From: Scalesia atractyloides
Lineage: Eukaryota > Streptophyta > Magnoliopsida > Asterales > Asteraceae
Assembly (NCBI GenBank): GCA_947069175.1
Contig: CAMTDV010000017.1
Location: 47,935,137 to 47,999,136, forward strand
Reading direction: 5' to 3'
Length of the DNA stretch: 64,000 nt
This document shows, piece after piece, positions 44,010 through 56,873 of this stretch; positions within the stretch are counted from its first letter, which is position 1; each line of letters begins with the position of its first letter. The notes beneath the pieces were generated by a model. The model worked only from the letters and a program-made list of their open reading frames with translations, ran no database searches and was not told the DNA's origin. The translations under genes were made by a program, and so were the position numbers.

Positions 44010-46190
44010 TATTTGGAGCTAATCTTTTTGCAAGAGTATACTAAGGGTGGTTGCTCTGTTTTATCAACACGCTCAGTTTCGATCCTAATTGTTTCTAGCT
44101 CCTGTTGCAGTTTAGTAACAGTGTCGATATTATTATTAATTGCGACTTGCTTGTCTAAAACAATTTTTCAAAACTTTGTAGTTTTCATTCTTTTCAATGC
44201 ACGACTTGCGAGGTTCAATAAATTTCTTGCATTGAAAGGATGTTTCTATTTCAATCACTTTTTTGTTTTTAACCTCTTTTCCACCAACTCGGTCAAAACT
44301 TTGTTTTCTCCAAAGGATTTTTCTACCTCTTTTAGTTGTGCCATCATCGCCTTTTCAGTAATCTCTGTGAATGTTTCAACATTCATCTCTCTGGATACGT
44401 CGATGATTTCTTCTACAGGTTCTTTCTCATCTTTATTGAAGCATAAATCGTTGTAGTTACCTTCCTCTCCAAAGAAACCTGCAAAAGATTTGAAAACATC
44501 AGGATGTATAATATTACTAAATGCATTGTTATTAACCTCCTTTGTCGGCATTTGGAAGTTTTCATTCTCCAGAGTTGATTCAGCTTCAATAACTTCTTCT
44601 GGGCTTTCATCAAAATTCATCTTAGCACATACTTCTTCAGCGGCTTTCTCAACTTTTTCTTCATCCATAATCTTCTCAGACTCTTCCAATTCCACAATCT
44701 CAGACATAAGAGAAAGGCTATTGGTTTTAGGAATGAGATTGTTCCGGTTGAACCGCTCATCTTCTTGTGTAACAACTAACGCCTTTTCTTTGGATTTTGA
44801 TTCATCCTCCATCATGATCGGTCTTGAAACATTTGGTGGATGTTGAGAATTCTTGTGGTGGATTGCCTTCTTGTAGTAGTCACCATCAAAAGGATTGCTC
44901 TTGTCGTTTACTTCTAGGTTTATACACTCGCGTTTGAAGTGTCCCTTCTCTTTGCATTTAAAGCACGCAACCTTCGACTTATCAAACCCAAATTTAGAAT
45001 CCGGCCCTCCAATACTATTACGCCCGGTAATTTCCATAAACCTCTGAGATCTTTGCACTATGGTCGCCATGCACCAATTGATATCAATCAACTCCATTTA
45101 TTCCGGGACGATCTGATCATAATCCTCCTTGGTCGTATTGTTGTTACCGATTCTTTGAACAATTAGGCATCCGTATGACTCTAGGATTGATGCAAGAAAC
45201 GGCATATGCTCTTTTGTTGTTGCTTCAGTTAGACCTTGAGTATTTTGCAAGTTGATAGCGATATTCCATTGAAGAACATGAGGACTTGGATTATACTGAT
45301 TTGAATAACTGTCCGAGCTCTACGAAGATTGAGGTCTCTAGATTGGAGTATTTGGCTCAAAATTCGGGTATGAAGAATAACCACCACCACTGCTAGTGCT
45401 ACTTGATGAATTTCTAGAGGATGTGTCAGCACTAAACGCCTAAACGCTGTTTGAATTTTCGCAAGAACCATTTCCTTTGTAATACAAATCTACATCTTGT
45501 TGAACATTCGCACTCTCCAGCTTCGCCATTTTTCTTAGCAAAAGCTCATGAGCTTCCAACTTCTTGATGAACTTTTCTAGAGTTAGCCTATTATACTCTT
45601 GTGTATTACTTTTTAGAATCATAAGGTATGTAGAGCACTCTCCTTGCGGTAGAGCATTTACCAGTTTATCCACCCATTCGTCATCTTCTTTTGAATTTTT
45701 TCATCCTTCTCATATCGGTAACTAAGTGACAATATCTTTCAATTAATTGCTTCATTGACTCTCATTTCAAGCATGTAAAATTATTGAACTCTTTCCTTAG
45801 AACCGACTTCTTGCTTTTTTGCATCGACAGACTTCCTTGATACTTCACTTTTAAAGCATTCCAAATTGAATGAGCGGTTCCTTGATGTTGAAGCAAAGTG
45901 AAGATGTCTTCTTCGATTGCTCGTTGGAGCAAATTCATCATCTTCTTCTCTTTGATGAACCTCTCTTTCTCGGCTTGTGGGATACGAGTCACTTTTACCC
46001 TTTACCCATTTTCTCCAACCGGAACTGCATACTCTTCTTCTATTCTTCTATAGCGAGCCAAGACTCGAAATAGTTAGCTTGCACCCAAGTTTTGATTTTT
46101 TCATTCCATCCCTTTCCATACACATCAACTTAGGAGGTTTGGTCATGGTATCCATCTCATTATCTAGATTGAGATTTTGAAATACGATTG
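44010..46190 (-). pseudogene. E6: orphan Sirevirus-like gag
   Basis: Starts near 46,180 on the minus strand (a TKPPKLM-like segment, as in E3 Gag), then IWNALKVKYQGSLS, LVNALPQGECSTYLMILKS and MELIDINWCMATIVQRSQRF, the CCHC knuckle CFKCKEKGHFKREC (about 44,937-44,978), and the coiled-coil extension (EIIDVSREMNVETFTEITEKA). The order matches E3 Gag, including the extension. It stops near 44,010, where the E3 four-cysteine motif would lie (only two cysteines remain), with no protease or pol beyond. Upstream it is cut near 46,320 by gypsy LTR sequence. The 44,255-45,097 frame is 280 codons without a stop. Confidence 0.88.
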
Positions 46191-46321
46191 TGGGTGTGGT
46201 TGCAAATGTGTTATAGAATTAGTTTTCCTTGATCAAGACTGTTTAGAACAGATGAGCAAATAACTGGAACGAATGTAAGATCTTTGGACGAATGAACTAT
46301 TCAAACGGATGAACAACATTC

Positions 46322-47594
46322 TTGCGTAAAATAGGCCCAGATTTTTTTATCTTACGTAACATAGGTTATAATTCCATAAATATATTAATCCACATATTTG
46401 GATTAATAAAACATTTACAAATGCCCACATAGAAAATTTCGCCATGACTCGTTTGCAAAATGACCTTTCCTTACGAAAACAAAACCTGCTTAATAACCAA
46501 AGTTTTTATAAAACGAGCATAACCAACTACTACATTGACATACTAGCAGTTAACTATAACAAACGTTGAAGTTAAACTCCAAAATGTAAATAACTAGGAC
46601 AATTTGACCCGACACGAAAGCCCATATAATTAGTGAACAAAACATCACTAAATTTTTCCATAGTTGACCAGCTTCCAGGACTTGATCACTTTTGCCTTTC
46701 TACCATCAAAATTTGTGAGTTCTTTTCTTCTTTCATGTTTCCGGTTCAAGCCACCATATTGATTCTCATGACTTGTCTACCCTGTTCATAGTTCTCAAAC
46801 AAATCACCTACATAGAAAACACACGAAAAATTAGCTTTTGCTAAGTGATGACTCATAATACTATTTTGTATTAAACAAGAAGGCATTTCTTTTTTATGCT
46901 CATGACGCCCAACGAAACAACGTCAAGCCTCCACTTCATTATCTTAAGTCACGCATTACCCGTGACTCTCTTAAGTCTATTGTGGGAGATTTTTATCCAT
47001 ATCTCATGTATATCCCTATTGATATGGAATCAAAGACACTTCAAAGTAAACCTTTATTAAATCAATTCGGTCAATATAGATAAATATTAATCTGCCGCAT
47101 AACTATATTATTCATTAAACAACGTATATGATTATCAACAATCATTTTTACGTAACACACTCTTAATAATTCATGTATGTATTCATAACATACTCAATTA
47201 GGTCACTTATGTTTAACGACACAAGTGTCAATTGTTTATAAGTTATACTCAATAAACACGTGTATTTGTACATACGCGTCACAACACCAATGACTTCTTA
47301 ATTTAGCATACATAACCCATACTCAAGGAATCACTCATTTCAACTCATGTATATACATCTATTTACGTTAAGGTCTACAACAATAACAAAATTACATCAG
47401 ATGGGTTCTTCGTAAATTCCCCAAGATTATGCAAGTGTTATACAATTTATGTTTTTCACTCAACTTTGTGAATTTGTAGTAATTCAGTGTTTCCCCCCTT
47501 TTATAGTGAACATTTCATTTCAAAATAAAATTCTTAGTTACGGGGACCCAGAGACCTTTCCGTGGATATAAAATACGCCCCGAACGGTGTCACA
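46322..47594 (-). repeat. Gypsy-type LTR copy, left
   Basis: The first 1.1 kb matches 59,050-60,130 in the same orientation, for example GGATTAATAAAACATTTACA and the ATGCTCATGACGCCCAACG block. The minus-strand LTR would begin TGTGACACCGTTCGGGGCG at 47,594. The right copy has about 40 bp more at its inner end, so this copy may be clipped where it meets E6. No ORFs. Confidence 0.65.
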
Positions 47595-50046
47595 CCCCGA
47601 CTAGCAGCGGAAACTATAAAAAGGGGTGCAACAGACACCTCTGGGTCGAGCTCATTGTTATAAAGATACTCTATTATACATTAATTAAACAATAAGTTAT
47701 ATCATTGTTTTACAAACATAATACTACATTATTGTTACACACTTCGGGTGTGTACAATGTTGGTTCTTGTGAACTGTCTTATTTAGCTACGCGACATGCT
47801 TCCATCCACATAATATCACACAACAACTTCACAAGCAACTAACACAAAAGGGGTCGTCACGCAGTGTCTTGGTTACCCGAAAGGTTAATTTTTAAAAGAA
47901 AAAACTCAACAAAAAGTTTGCGAGTTCCACAAGTTTGTTTGTTTTAAAAATATATTTGAAAATTTTTTGTTGCACATGTGATGAAATCTCTCTGAGTTAC
48001 AAGTTAAGCCGAGACCAGTATCCAATCACCATGGCCAACACCAACCACAACCAATAACCAAGTACCCCATGTGGCTATGCCTAACACAACATAGCTTGTT
48101 ATGAATATGTGCGACCGTGTGTTCGCGCAGTAGGCATACAACCGTGTATTCATTGCGGTCTAGGCTTGTCGGGCCAAATAGTACTATCCACAGTATATAC
48201 CGGCATTGTGCAACTTGCTTGTGGGGATTTAAGCATGTTAGGTGTCTACTCAAATAAATAGCATCACGACAGTTTGTATGTGCACAAGTATAATAATCAA
48301 AAGAACCCTCAATGAAAACAGTAAAACATGTATTAAAAAGAGAGGGTTAGGAAAACTCACAGAGTACACAGGTACTAGTCTATTAAAGTATGCTAATCCA
48401 CACCTAATACCAGTATCATACAGTTAACGTCTGTAGGCTAGGTTAGACTAGGTTTAAATATCTAGAAACACACTAGGGTAATTGGAACATGGAGTTGGAC
48501 ATAATCGGCATTTTGAAATCAGGTTTGGATGTCGGACACTGTTTACTGTGCTGGACAAAGTTGTTTGTTCGAGGTGTTTGGAAAATGATATGAAAGTATA
48601 TCATTTTATAGTGTATGAAAAATGATTAGTTTTATATTAAAATAGTTCGGGCGTTTGGAGGATCTAGGTCGCCTAAATAAGCGTTTCCGTATTTACAGTC
48701 GGGTAATTACCGGATAAGCGTGTAATATACCTGTTTTAACCGTCTGGAAGGGTCGGGATTTATTCCTAGCCTACCAATTATTGCCAAAGAACACTTGAGT
48801 GGTATAAAAACGTTGGTGGGTTTGTTACGCGTTTAAATTTGTCAATTATTATTTAGAAACAATAATTAAAGGCATAAATTTTATAAAAATAAATCCGTAA
48901 ACTATAAAATTCCAAAACGTTTTGTAGCAACTAATTCTGATATAAATTTTCAAGATAAATTATTTTTATAATTTTTAAACATTATTTCTTAATTTTAATA
49001 AATATATTTTATATCGTATATAAACTGTTTAATTTGGCGAATCTACCATCTGAACTCTAAAAATTCAAAAAACTTTACTGAACACTCTTAATATGTATAT
49101 AAACTTACAAAACGTGCAATTTTAAAACCATAGCTCGGGTTATCTGTTGAGCCCAATTTTTTGTGTGAAACTTACCCATAATATATGTGACCATTCTGCA
49201 AAAATTCGGAATTTATTGAAATAGTTAACTATTTTCCCAAATATTCCTCGTTTGTCCAAATATTCCCAAATTTTGGTGAGATCATTTTTCTACTTTCCTA
49301 CACCATCTCCTAAAATATAATGATCAAACAACACCCACGTCAAAATCTGTAGTCAAAACAACTTCTATAAATCTTAGAATTTCGCCTAAAATTTATACCT
49401 TTCCGCGTATCGTCCGTTAAGCCTAGATTCCGTGATCCGTTTACGCCGAGTTTCTGGGTATAGTACCTACATAACATGTACAAAAAAACCATGCAATTGG
49501 AATCATCAATCAAGCCCTTTTTGTGTTCTTTTTCTATTCTTTTTTGTTAGGCGATTCAAGTGTCGAATAATGCTGTTTTTTATTCAAAACTCAATCCTTT
49601 TCACCCAACCCAATTGTAAAACTCATTGTTACATAAAACCCACTTGAAAATATATTGTATGGCCATGAGCTTTGCCTTGTGTGGATCAAAATATGCATAG
49701 TATTATATATTAAAGTTTATAAAGAAAAGAAAGAAAACTTACAATTTTTAGTGTTCTTGAGCCTTAGAGTGCAAAAATTCTGCTCTAATGAGCTAGTATA
49801 CATTATATAATGGCAGGTAAGTAGTTTATGCGGCTCAAAATTGAGATGATGGAGGTGCTAGTGTGTTTGGTTTGGTTTGTGGGTAGCTACGGCCCCAAAG
49901 GTGGACTTTTTGTCCTCCTTTGACTAGTCAAAGTGCATTTTTCCAAGTTATATAAAAAGTATAATCAGATATTTAGGCATAAATTCGTTATCGATTCTTA
50001 AACGCTCCCCAGGTGCGGTAAAAATTCGTAAAACGGGGCGTTATTA
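47588..50046. repeat. Non-coding LTR-like block
   Basis: The left end reads TGTCACACCCCGAC and the right end CGGGGCGTTATT, so both ends resemble gypsy LTR starts facing each other. No ORF of note. It may be one solo LTR or the remains of two. A TAACGCCCCG-type LTR read leftward from 50,046 is equally possible. Confidence 0.4.
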
Positions 50047-52110
50047 AAGGCTTTTTTGTACAGTGGATGTTACAACTCAACACTTTATATTTATATTTTA
50101 TAAGTCTTTTTGGGCTTAACTGATGATACAACGCATGTTTAAATTGCACAGTGCGCGTTAAAATTAAAGGCGTTCCGCTAACCAGACTGTATTGTTTAAC
50201 GCGTTTTCTAAAAAATATCAATGATCCTATGCTATAGTCTACGGATCATGTCTGAGCATTTCTGTACTCCTAGGTTCGCCTAGGCACCTACGGGAGTTTT
50301 AAACCGTTAAAATCCAGTTTTCTTGCGTTTCTCCGATTTAATCAGTTTTCTGAAATCAATGGCCCCAATGTAACTATTTTTGGTCATGTTTATGTTATGT
50401 ATAACGGGCCCTCAGACTCATCCGAGGCATAATTAGTATCAGTTGGCTAATCGTGTACGCCAGGATTCGAAATTAAAGTTCATCAAGTTTTTGTGGTGTA
50501 TGTCACAAATGGACATTTGGTTGATTGACTATGAATTTTTAAAGGCTAGTAAAATTTCTGGAAATAAGCTGAATTTTAAGCACTTTAGTCATTTGACCCA
50601 TTAACAATTTGCACCATTTCTCAGTGGGTATAAACCCCCAAAACATCACCAAAACAATAAGTTATTGTTGAATCAAACCCCTTTCAATAATTTGTGTTAA
50701 AACATCCACCTTAACTATAAAATTTCAAGTCAACAAGAATACTATTTATATCAATACAAATCCAAACATATTTGAGTCATTCACCTTCGCCCGTTGGAGT
50801 GTTGTTGCTTTATCGCTCGTTTGACCCGTTGTTGTCCATACATTATCTCGCCTATCTTGACAACAAATCAAACTTGCAATTCATTAGAACACACAATAAG
50901 GGCATTCATCTCATAATACCTAAATATTTATCCACCCATCATCAAATATGCATTCTAAATCATTCTTTTACTCCAAACTTGTAATTAGTTTATTACCATT
51001 CATTTGACCCATTATCCTCCATTTTGTATAACCACATTTCACGGGTTAATACTACCATATTAAGATATAAAACCATACTTAAATTCACAAATTGATAATA
51101 ACATTTAAGTTATTGTTCTAAACGAAACCATATAAATCCATTTACCCAAATGACCCATTTGGTCGATTAACCCATTCTTCGACATATACCAAATCACCAA
51201 CTGGGTTGGTCATACACTTGCACCTGCTAATTAACACTTGATCATTAACAAATCATTTCATGAAGTAAACATGACAAATCTTTCAAAATTTCACTTTTAT
51301 TTTGGTTTAAGCACTTAATCAAACACCTTGCGGGCACAAACTATATTTCACCATTTTCACGCTTATATGAACTCTCATACACCCAATTCATCATCAAAGA
51401 TGTCTACTTTCTTTGCAATTCTCAAATAGTATTATCTTTTATGTTTAAAAAAAAAAAACCATCATTGTTTTAGGATCGTCAGTTTCTACTCAGATTTTGG
51501 TCAGCAAATTCACACATGGTTTCCATACATCTCTACTCTAATCACCAAATCATGAATTTGAACCCAAATCATAACATGCAACATGAATCTATAACTCAAA
51601 AGTTACAATCAATCAATTTACCATAAAGACTATGGTTTTTTAACACAAAATCACACACAATTACACCCAATTTCGTGGGTTTGAACAAAAATCATGAAGA
51701 ACACTATTTGGAATTTCATCAAAATAACATACGAAATCACTTATTAGAGCCTTAGAATCAAGTAAAGAAGTCAGATTCGAGACTTCAACCCTCCAATTTT
51801 GTCATGGGAAATCGATCTCCCTCTCCTCTTCCTGGCTCTATGTCGCACAGGAGTGACCTACTAGTCACGCCCTTCCTCTTTTTACCTTTTCTTTTTTTTT
51901 TGGTTTTTATTTATCTAAGGTTTTAGCATATTCACTTTTGGCCCTTATGTTTGGTTAGTTATCTATTTTGGTCAAAGCATTATTTTCACTAATAGATAAC
52001 TAATATTTTAACTAGGTTCAATATACCTATTACAATACTTCATGTTGATATCATAATGAAACATAATGACGGTAACATAGTATTTTACGGGTGTTATAAA
52101 ATACTATTCC
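50047..52110 (-). repeat. Gypsy LTR-like block, minus strand
   Basis: Read on the minus strand from 52,110 it starts TATAACACCCGTAAAATAC, close to the TGTAACACCC start of gypsy LTRs. It contains TGCCCGCAAGGTGTTTG (about 51,323-51,339), shared with the LTR at 15,299 (near 16,172), and a similar run of T-rich spacers. No ORF of note. Confidence 0.5.
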
Positions 52111-53603
52111 TACTGAAACAAATTTACTTGAAAGATTATGCATATTTAGATCCCACGAAAAATCTGAATATTACAAGTCTACCCCCTTAAGCAGGTTTCG
52201 TACTCGAAACCGAATTATCCTTTACATTAGGATATTACCCTAATAGTTGAATCACCATCCCGCTTGTTTGCTCCTTTAAGCTTTCACAAGGAGTTATTCT
52301 ATTATTAAACAATCATTAAAGCTAAAGGTTTCCATAAAATGGATTTCACATTTAGACTTTACTTACGTGTACGATCAAGTAGAGCATTCATCCATGGTCG
52401 TTTAAGTCCCGTTGTACATCACGTATGCAACTTGCACACGCCTTCAGCTTTTAGCTCTAAGCACTTCTTGGCCACCACACACATTTATTTGTCAGGTTTC
52501 TTGCTACAATACTTCAATAACTTAACATAACAGGCCATAGCAATATATTAATGATCATTATCATTAATTAAATATACATGCCGCATGATAAACACGAGTT
52601 CTAACATGATGCTCTTCCTTTATATGAGGTTAATCAACCTCTAGTACATTCTTTATTTCAATCAAGGTAAAACCTCTTAATTCTGTTATCATTAATTCAT
52701 TTTCGTTCACATTTTTGTTTCACCTCCAAGTGTTTACACATTTTGAAAGCAGTTACTAATCATTTTACAAGTTTTACTAATCATTCCACCTCCAAGTGTT
52801 CACATTTCGTGAAAGTAACTTTTCAAGTTTTACTCAATTGGTTAACACTGATTTCACACATGACAATTTATGGGAATTTAAATCTTACTTTACACTGATG
52901 AAGCTTAAGGCTTCAAGCTAGTCACTCATGAGGGACTTATCCTCATGTTCATTTCCCATGAAGTCCTTAGACATCAATGTTATTACCCATGAAGTTCGGA
53001 CAGTTCATGTTTACACCCTCGAAATCCGTACACTTCAAGTTATCGTCCGCCAATACTACTATTACAATTTATCATTCTAATTCTTCCCTCTTTTATTTGC
53101 TAGAATTTGTGTTTGAAGGTTAGGGTTTTCTCCTTTTCCCTCTCTAAACTTTTATCTTATAAAACATTTATTCATTTTTTTAACATCATGTTTATTTATT
53201 TAAATCCTAATGTTTATAAGGTTAACTTTTACCATTTACGGTATTTCACCCGTCCAACACAATTAACTTGGGTTAATTGTTAAACCTTTTTTTTTCACTT
53301 GAGCACATCTCAAACTTTAATCGTTCAACAATCTTATTAATATTAGCGCAATGGCTAGGCTATAAACACTATTCGACCTTTACAGGTCTTGCCGGTTAGA
53401 CTCGTAAGTCACTGGTCACTTTATACCCCATCATTCGGGTATACCCACATTTTGTTTTTTTGTTGTTTTTTTACCTTTATCGCCTCATGTCATGCTTAAG
53501 GTTGTATCGATATTTCATTTTCGAGGATTTTTTTTAAACTCGTATGGCACCTATTAGTGCCAAAGTTTGTTTCTTTGAAGTACAACTATTTTCCAAATTT
53601 TAT
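52111..53603 (-). other. Non-coding gypsy-derived sequence
   Basis: The part at 53,190-53,290 (minus strand: ACGGGTGAAATACC, then TTAGGATTTAAATAAATAA) matches the first 120 bp of the LTR at 15,299. The rest has no ORF; 52,720-52,830 repeats TCACCTCCAAGTGTT twice. Confidence 0.45.
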
Positions 53604-54091
53604 CCCTAATTCTTTACGTTCGTTAAAATTGTTGTTAAAACCAAGTTTTAGTTCAACATTTTCTTTTTAACTTGAATCAATTACTCGCATCAAGAAATTG
53701 ACAACTACTTGTTTTCTCTTTCCCATTTTCATTTTGCACGGAAATCATAATCGATTCCCACGCCTTTAACCCAATGACCAATGTGCCCATTTTTTAACTT
53801 TACCTAGTAGGCTATTTCTTTAGGCATTCATTTTTTTATATCTTTAGGAATTACTTTTTACGTTCGTTAAAATTGTTGTTAAAACCAAGTTTTAGTTCAA
53901 CATTTTCTTTTTAACTTGAATCAGTTACTCGCATCAATAAATTGACAAGTACTTGTTTTCTCTTTACCATTTTTTTTGCACGGGGAATCGTAATCGATTC
54001 CCACGCCTTTAACCCAATTGACCAATATGCCCCTTTTTTAACTTTACTCAGTAGGCTATTTCTTTAGGCATTCGTTTTTATTTATGACCCG
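53604..54091. repeat. 244-bp tandem duplication
   Basis: Two copies (about 53,604-53,847 and 53,848-54,091) share TTTACGTTCGTTAAAATTG, the AATCGATTCCCACGCCTTTA block and a GTAGGCTATTTCTTTAGGC block. Small differences show it is not very recent. Confidence 0.9.
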
Positions 54092-54130
54092 AATGTCACA
54101 TTGGTCCCGTAGACCTTTACCACTTATTTA

Positions 54131-54598
54131 TGTTGATGCGCTTTGTGTGTCCGTGACTGTGTGAATAGGCTAGATAGAGCGTGTATTGAATATTGTATAG
54201 AATAGGTGCGAACACACGACCCGAGTACGAACTGGAACGGTGTTTCAGTGTCAGTTCGTACGAAGTGCACACTTTGTACGAATTGTGACCAGTTCGTACG
54301 AAGTGCAACATGCCACTTCGTACGAACTGCAACCTTGCACCAGTTCGTACGAACTACCTAGGTTTGTCTATATATAGGGTTAAGTGTTCATTTGTTTGTA
54401 AGTTTTTGCGCTCCCCACGGGGAGGTGTTGCCGAAATTTCTCCAGAAATTTCGACAGCTGGACAAGATGTATACTCTTTCGGTATGGATGAATGAAGCTT
54501 CCGCTGTATCTATTTCTACTCCTTTCTTAATAACATTCTACCGAAACTGCTATTTTACGCACTAACTTCCGTCTAAGAACCCGGATCACGGACCTTCA
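54131..54598 (+). repeat. E7 5' LTR
   Basis: Five boxes at 54,252, 54,268, 54,290, 54,314 and 54,341, the last 11 bp before a TATA box, GTCTATATATAGGG (54,366-54,379). A hairpin-prone stretch (GAAATTTCTCCAGAAATTTC) lies at 54,434-54,453 in the transcribed part. Confidence 0.93.
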
Positions 54599-54600
54599 AT

Positions 54601-54613
54601 TGGTATCAGAGCT
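54601..54613 (+). promoter_or_regulatory. E7 primer binding site
   Basis: TGGTATCAGAGCT, two bases after the LTR end; the same primer type and spacing as E2 and E3. Confidence 0.93.
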
Positions 54614-54814
54614 ACGGTTAACACCTACGCTCATGAATTTTGGATATTTATGGACTTAGGAGGGTTTTAGATGTTAAACATCATAATAAAGGACAATCCA
54701 CGGATAAAAAGTAAAATTGAATGGACAAGATTGTTAGAAAACCATTTTCGACCAGATCTGTGGTGGAATCATCTCGAATTCAAAGAAATAAAGATTCTGG
54801 ATCGAAAAATGTGA

Positions 54815-55517
54815 AAATGCTCATTTGGTAAGGTATTTTGGCCAAAATATCAAAAGGAAGTTAATCCATTTTTTTATTCCCGTGGAAGTCGACATTTTGG
54901 CCGAATCTTCTTCCATAATGGTACGACACAATAGTATTATTGGGGTAGATACACAAATCACTTTAAATAGAAGAAGTCGGGTAGGTGGATTGGTCCGAGT
55001 GAAGAAAAAAGCAGAAAAAATTAAACTGATAATATTTTCTGGAGATATCCATTTTCCTAGAAAGACAAATAAGACCACTAGGAGGGGGAAAACAAAATTC
55101 CAAAGAATACAAAAAATTGAAAAATTGGCTCTATATCCAACGAATGAAACTTTCTAGGTATGAAAAAAAGTATTTTGTTTTGGTTCAACCCGTAGTCCCA
55201 TATAAAAAAACGGATGGTATAAATTTAGGAAGACTTTTCCGGTGGATCTCTTGCAGGAAAGTGATAATCTACAACTTCGAGTTGTCAATTATATCCTTTA
55301 TTACGACCCAATTCTTGAAATTTGGGACACAAGTATTCAATTAGTTCGGACTTGCTTAGTGTTGAATTGGGACCAAGACAAAAAGATCGAAAAGGCCTGT
55401 GCTTCCTTTGTTGAAATAAGGCAAATGGTTTGATTAGAGATTTTCTAAGAATCGACTTAGCGAAGTCACCTATTTCATATACCGGAAAAAGGAACAATCT
55501 GCCGGGTTCAGGAGATC
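54815..55517 (+). pseudogene. rpoC2: Plastid rpoC2 fragment (RNA polymerase beta'' subunit)
   Basis: The translated sequence matches the C-terminal region of the plastid-encoded RNA polymerase beta'' subunit: SSIMVRHNSIIGVDTQITL, SRVGGLVRVKKK, FSGDIHFPRKT, KKYFVLVQPVVPYK, DTSIQLVRTCLVLNWDQDKK, then IRDFLRIDLAKSPISYTGK. The normal protein is over 1,300 residues; only about 230 are represented. Frameshifts near 54,870, 55,120, 55,240 and 55,420 and several small deletions make it non-functional and show it has decayed in the nucleus. It lies in the sense direction inside E7. The left boundary is uncertain by about 30 bp. Confidence 0.92.
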
Positions 55518-56861
55518 ATACGTACGAAGTGAGGTGAGAGCAAAAAATAAAAAAGAAAAAAAAGGCATGGAAAAATTTTGTTGTTCGTATTGACGGGATG
55601 AGTGTCCATGAAAAATTTGGTGATAATTTTTTTTTTTGAATTTTCGATGACCGAAATGTGATATTCGGGGACACCGTCTGGAGCTTCAGAGTACAGATTT
55701 GATGATACGATCACAAAATTGTGAAGATATTGGGGTAGTCACTTATACCGATGCTAAATGATAATCTTTTGGTATAGTGATTATGAATGGGCCTAACGTT
55801 AATTCCGCATTTGAAGATAACTGAATTTTCCGGATTTGAGGGGGAATTTTCAATAAAAAATTGATATGGTTAGAATTTTCAAATATGAGGGGGAATAAAA
55901 AATTTAAAGTATATTTGAAGATTCCGGCATTTTTGAAATTCGTGACCCTGCAACAGTATTCGGGTGGTTACCGACTGCAAATTATTTGGGAAATGCAGAG
56001 GACCGAGAGGTCTACTTTTCGCACTTTTCGTGAAAGGGTTGCATAACTGATTTTGGAAGTAATTCTTCTGGTCATGATCGTGGATTGACACCAAAGTCAT
56101 GATATTGTTTTGGTAGCACACACGACTACCTATCATTAACTCTGCAAAGCAAATGAACTATTTTTCGGACTAACCCCCAGAAAATATAGATGTTTTGTAG
56201 TTTCAGTGCCCGTGGTGTATGAGGAATCATGATGAAGAAGATGATGTAATTATTTTAGACGAAGAAGTGTGATTTTGATCACGGAAGTATGAATGTTTCT
56301 CAGATTGGATGTGTTACTAGATGATTTGATTCCGATGAAGATTTGCTGATTGAGCAGATTACCGAATTGCTAATCAATCTTTCAGGAGTATGCTTAACTG
56401 CGATTACGGAAATCGGGATTTAAGATTTTCAAGGGTATTCATTGATTTGAAGTTCACAGATGCGGTAATTCGAGGTTTCTATCAATTTCCGGTTGGGTTT
56501 TGAAGATCAGATGATCGAGCATCGGAGGAGTGCGCTAAACCGAATGCGGATTGGGTTATCGTTGAAACGGAGAAGCTGCATTTATTAGCTTCAAGTTGGT
56601 GTTTATTCAAGAAAATTTGTCAGTCAAGCAAATCAGAGGAGGTCGGAAACTGTGCAACCAGATACCTAAAGATTAATTCTGGAGAGATTATTTTCAGGTG
56701 GAATTGGTGCTTAACGATGATAATGCAAAACCGGATCATCAATTAAGGGGGAATTTGTTGACGCGTATTGAAGACATTGACAGACACCATGATTGAAGTT
56801 GCAGAATATTCAAACACGACTCGAAGATTTCAAGATCAAGATCAAGTTTTGACAGTAACGG
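55518..56861 (+). other. E7 interior, non-coding
   Basis: No ORF resembling retrotransposon proteins. ACGTACGAAGTG, part of a palindrome box, lies exactly at the rpoC2 3' junction (55,518-55,529). Polypurine-tract-like GAGGGGGAA occurs at 55,838 and 55,887, and AAGGGGGAATTTGTTGACGC at 56,745-56,764, where an LTR-start-like TGTTGACGC follows the tract. Confidence 0.7.
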
Positions 56862-56873
56862 ACAAGGGGGAAC
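56862..56873 (+). promoter_or_regulatory. E7 terminal polypurine tract
   Basis: ACAAGGGGGAAC directly before the 3' LTR. Confidence 0.92.

Noticed and set aside
44013..44456. Plus-strand ORF opposite E6
   Set aside because: It is the antisense shadow of the minus-strand gag.
54815..55517. Plastid sequence as assembly contamination
   Set aside because: The piece is frameshifted, is diverged from a working rpoC2, and lies inside an LTR element with a perfect target duplication, so it is a true nuclear copy.
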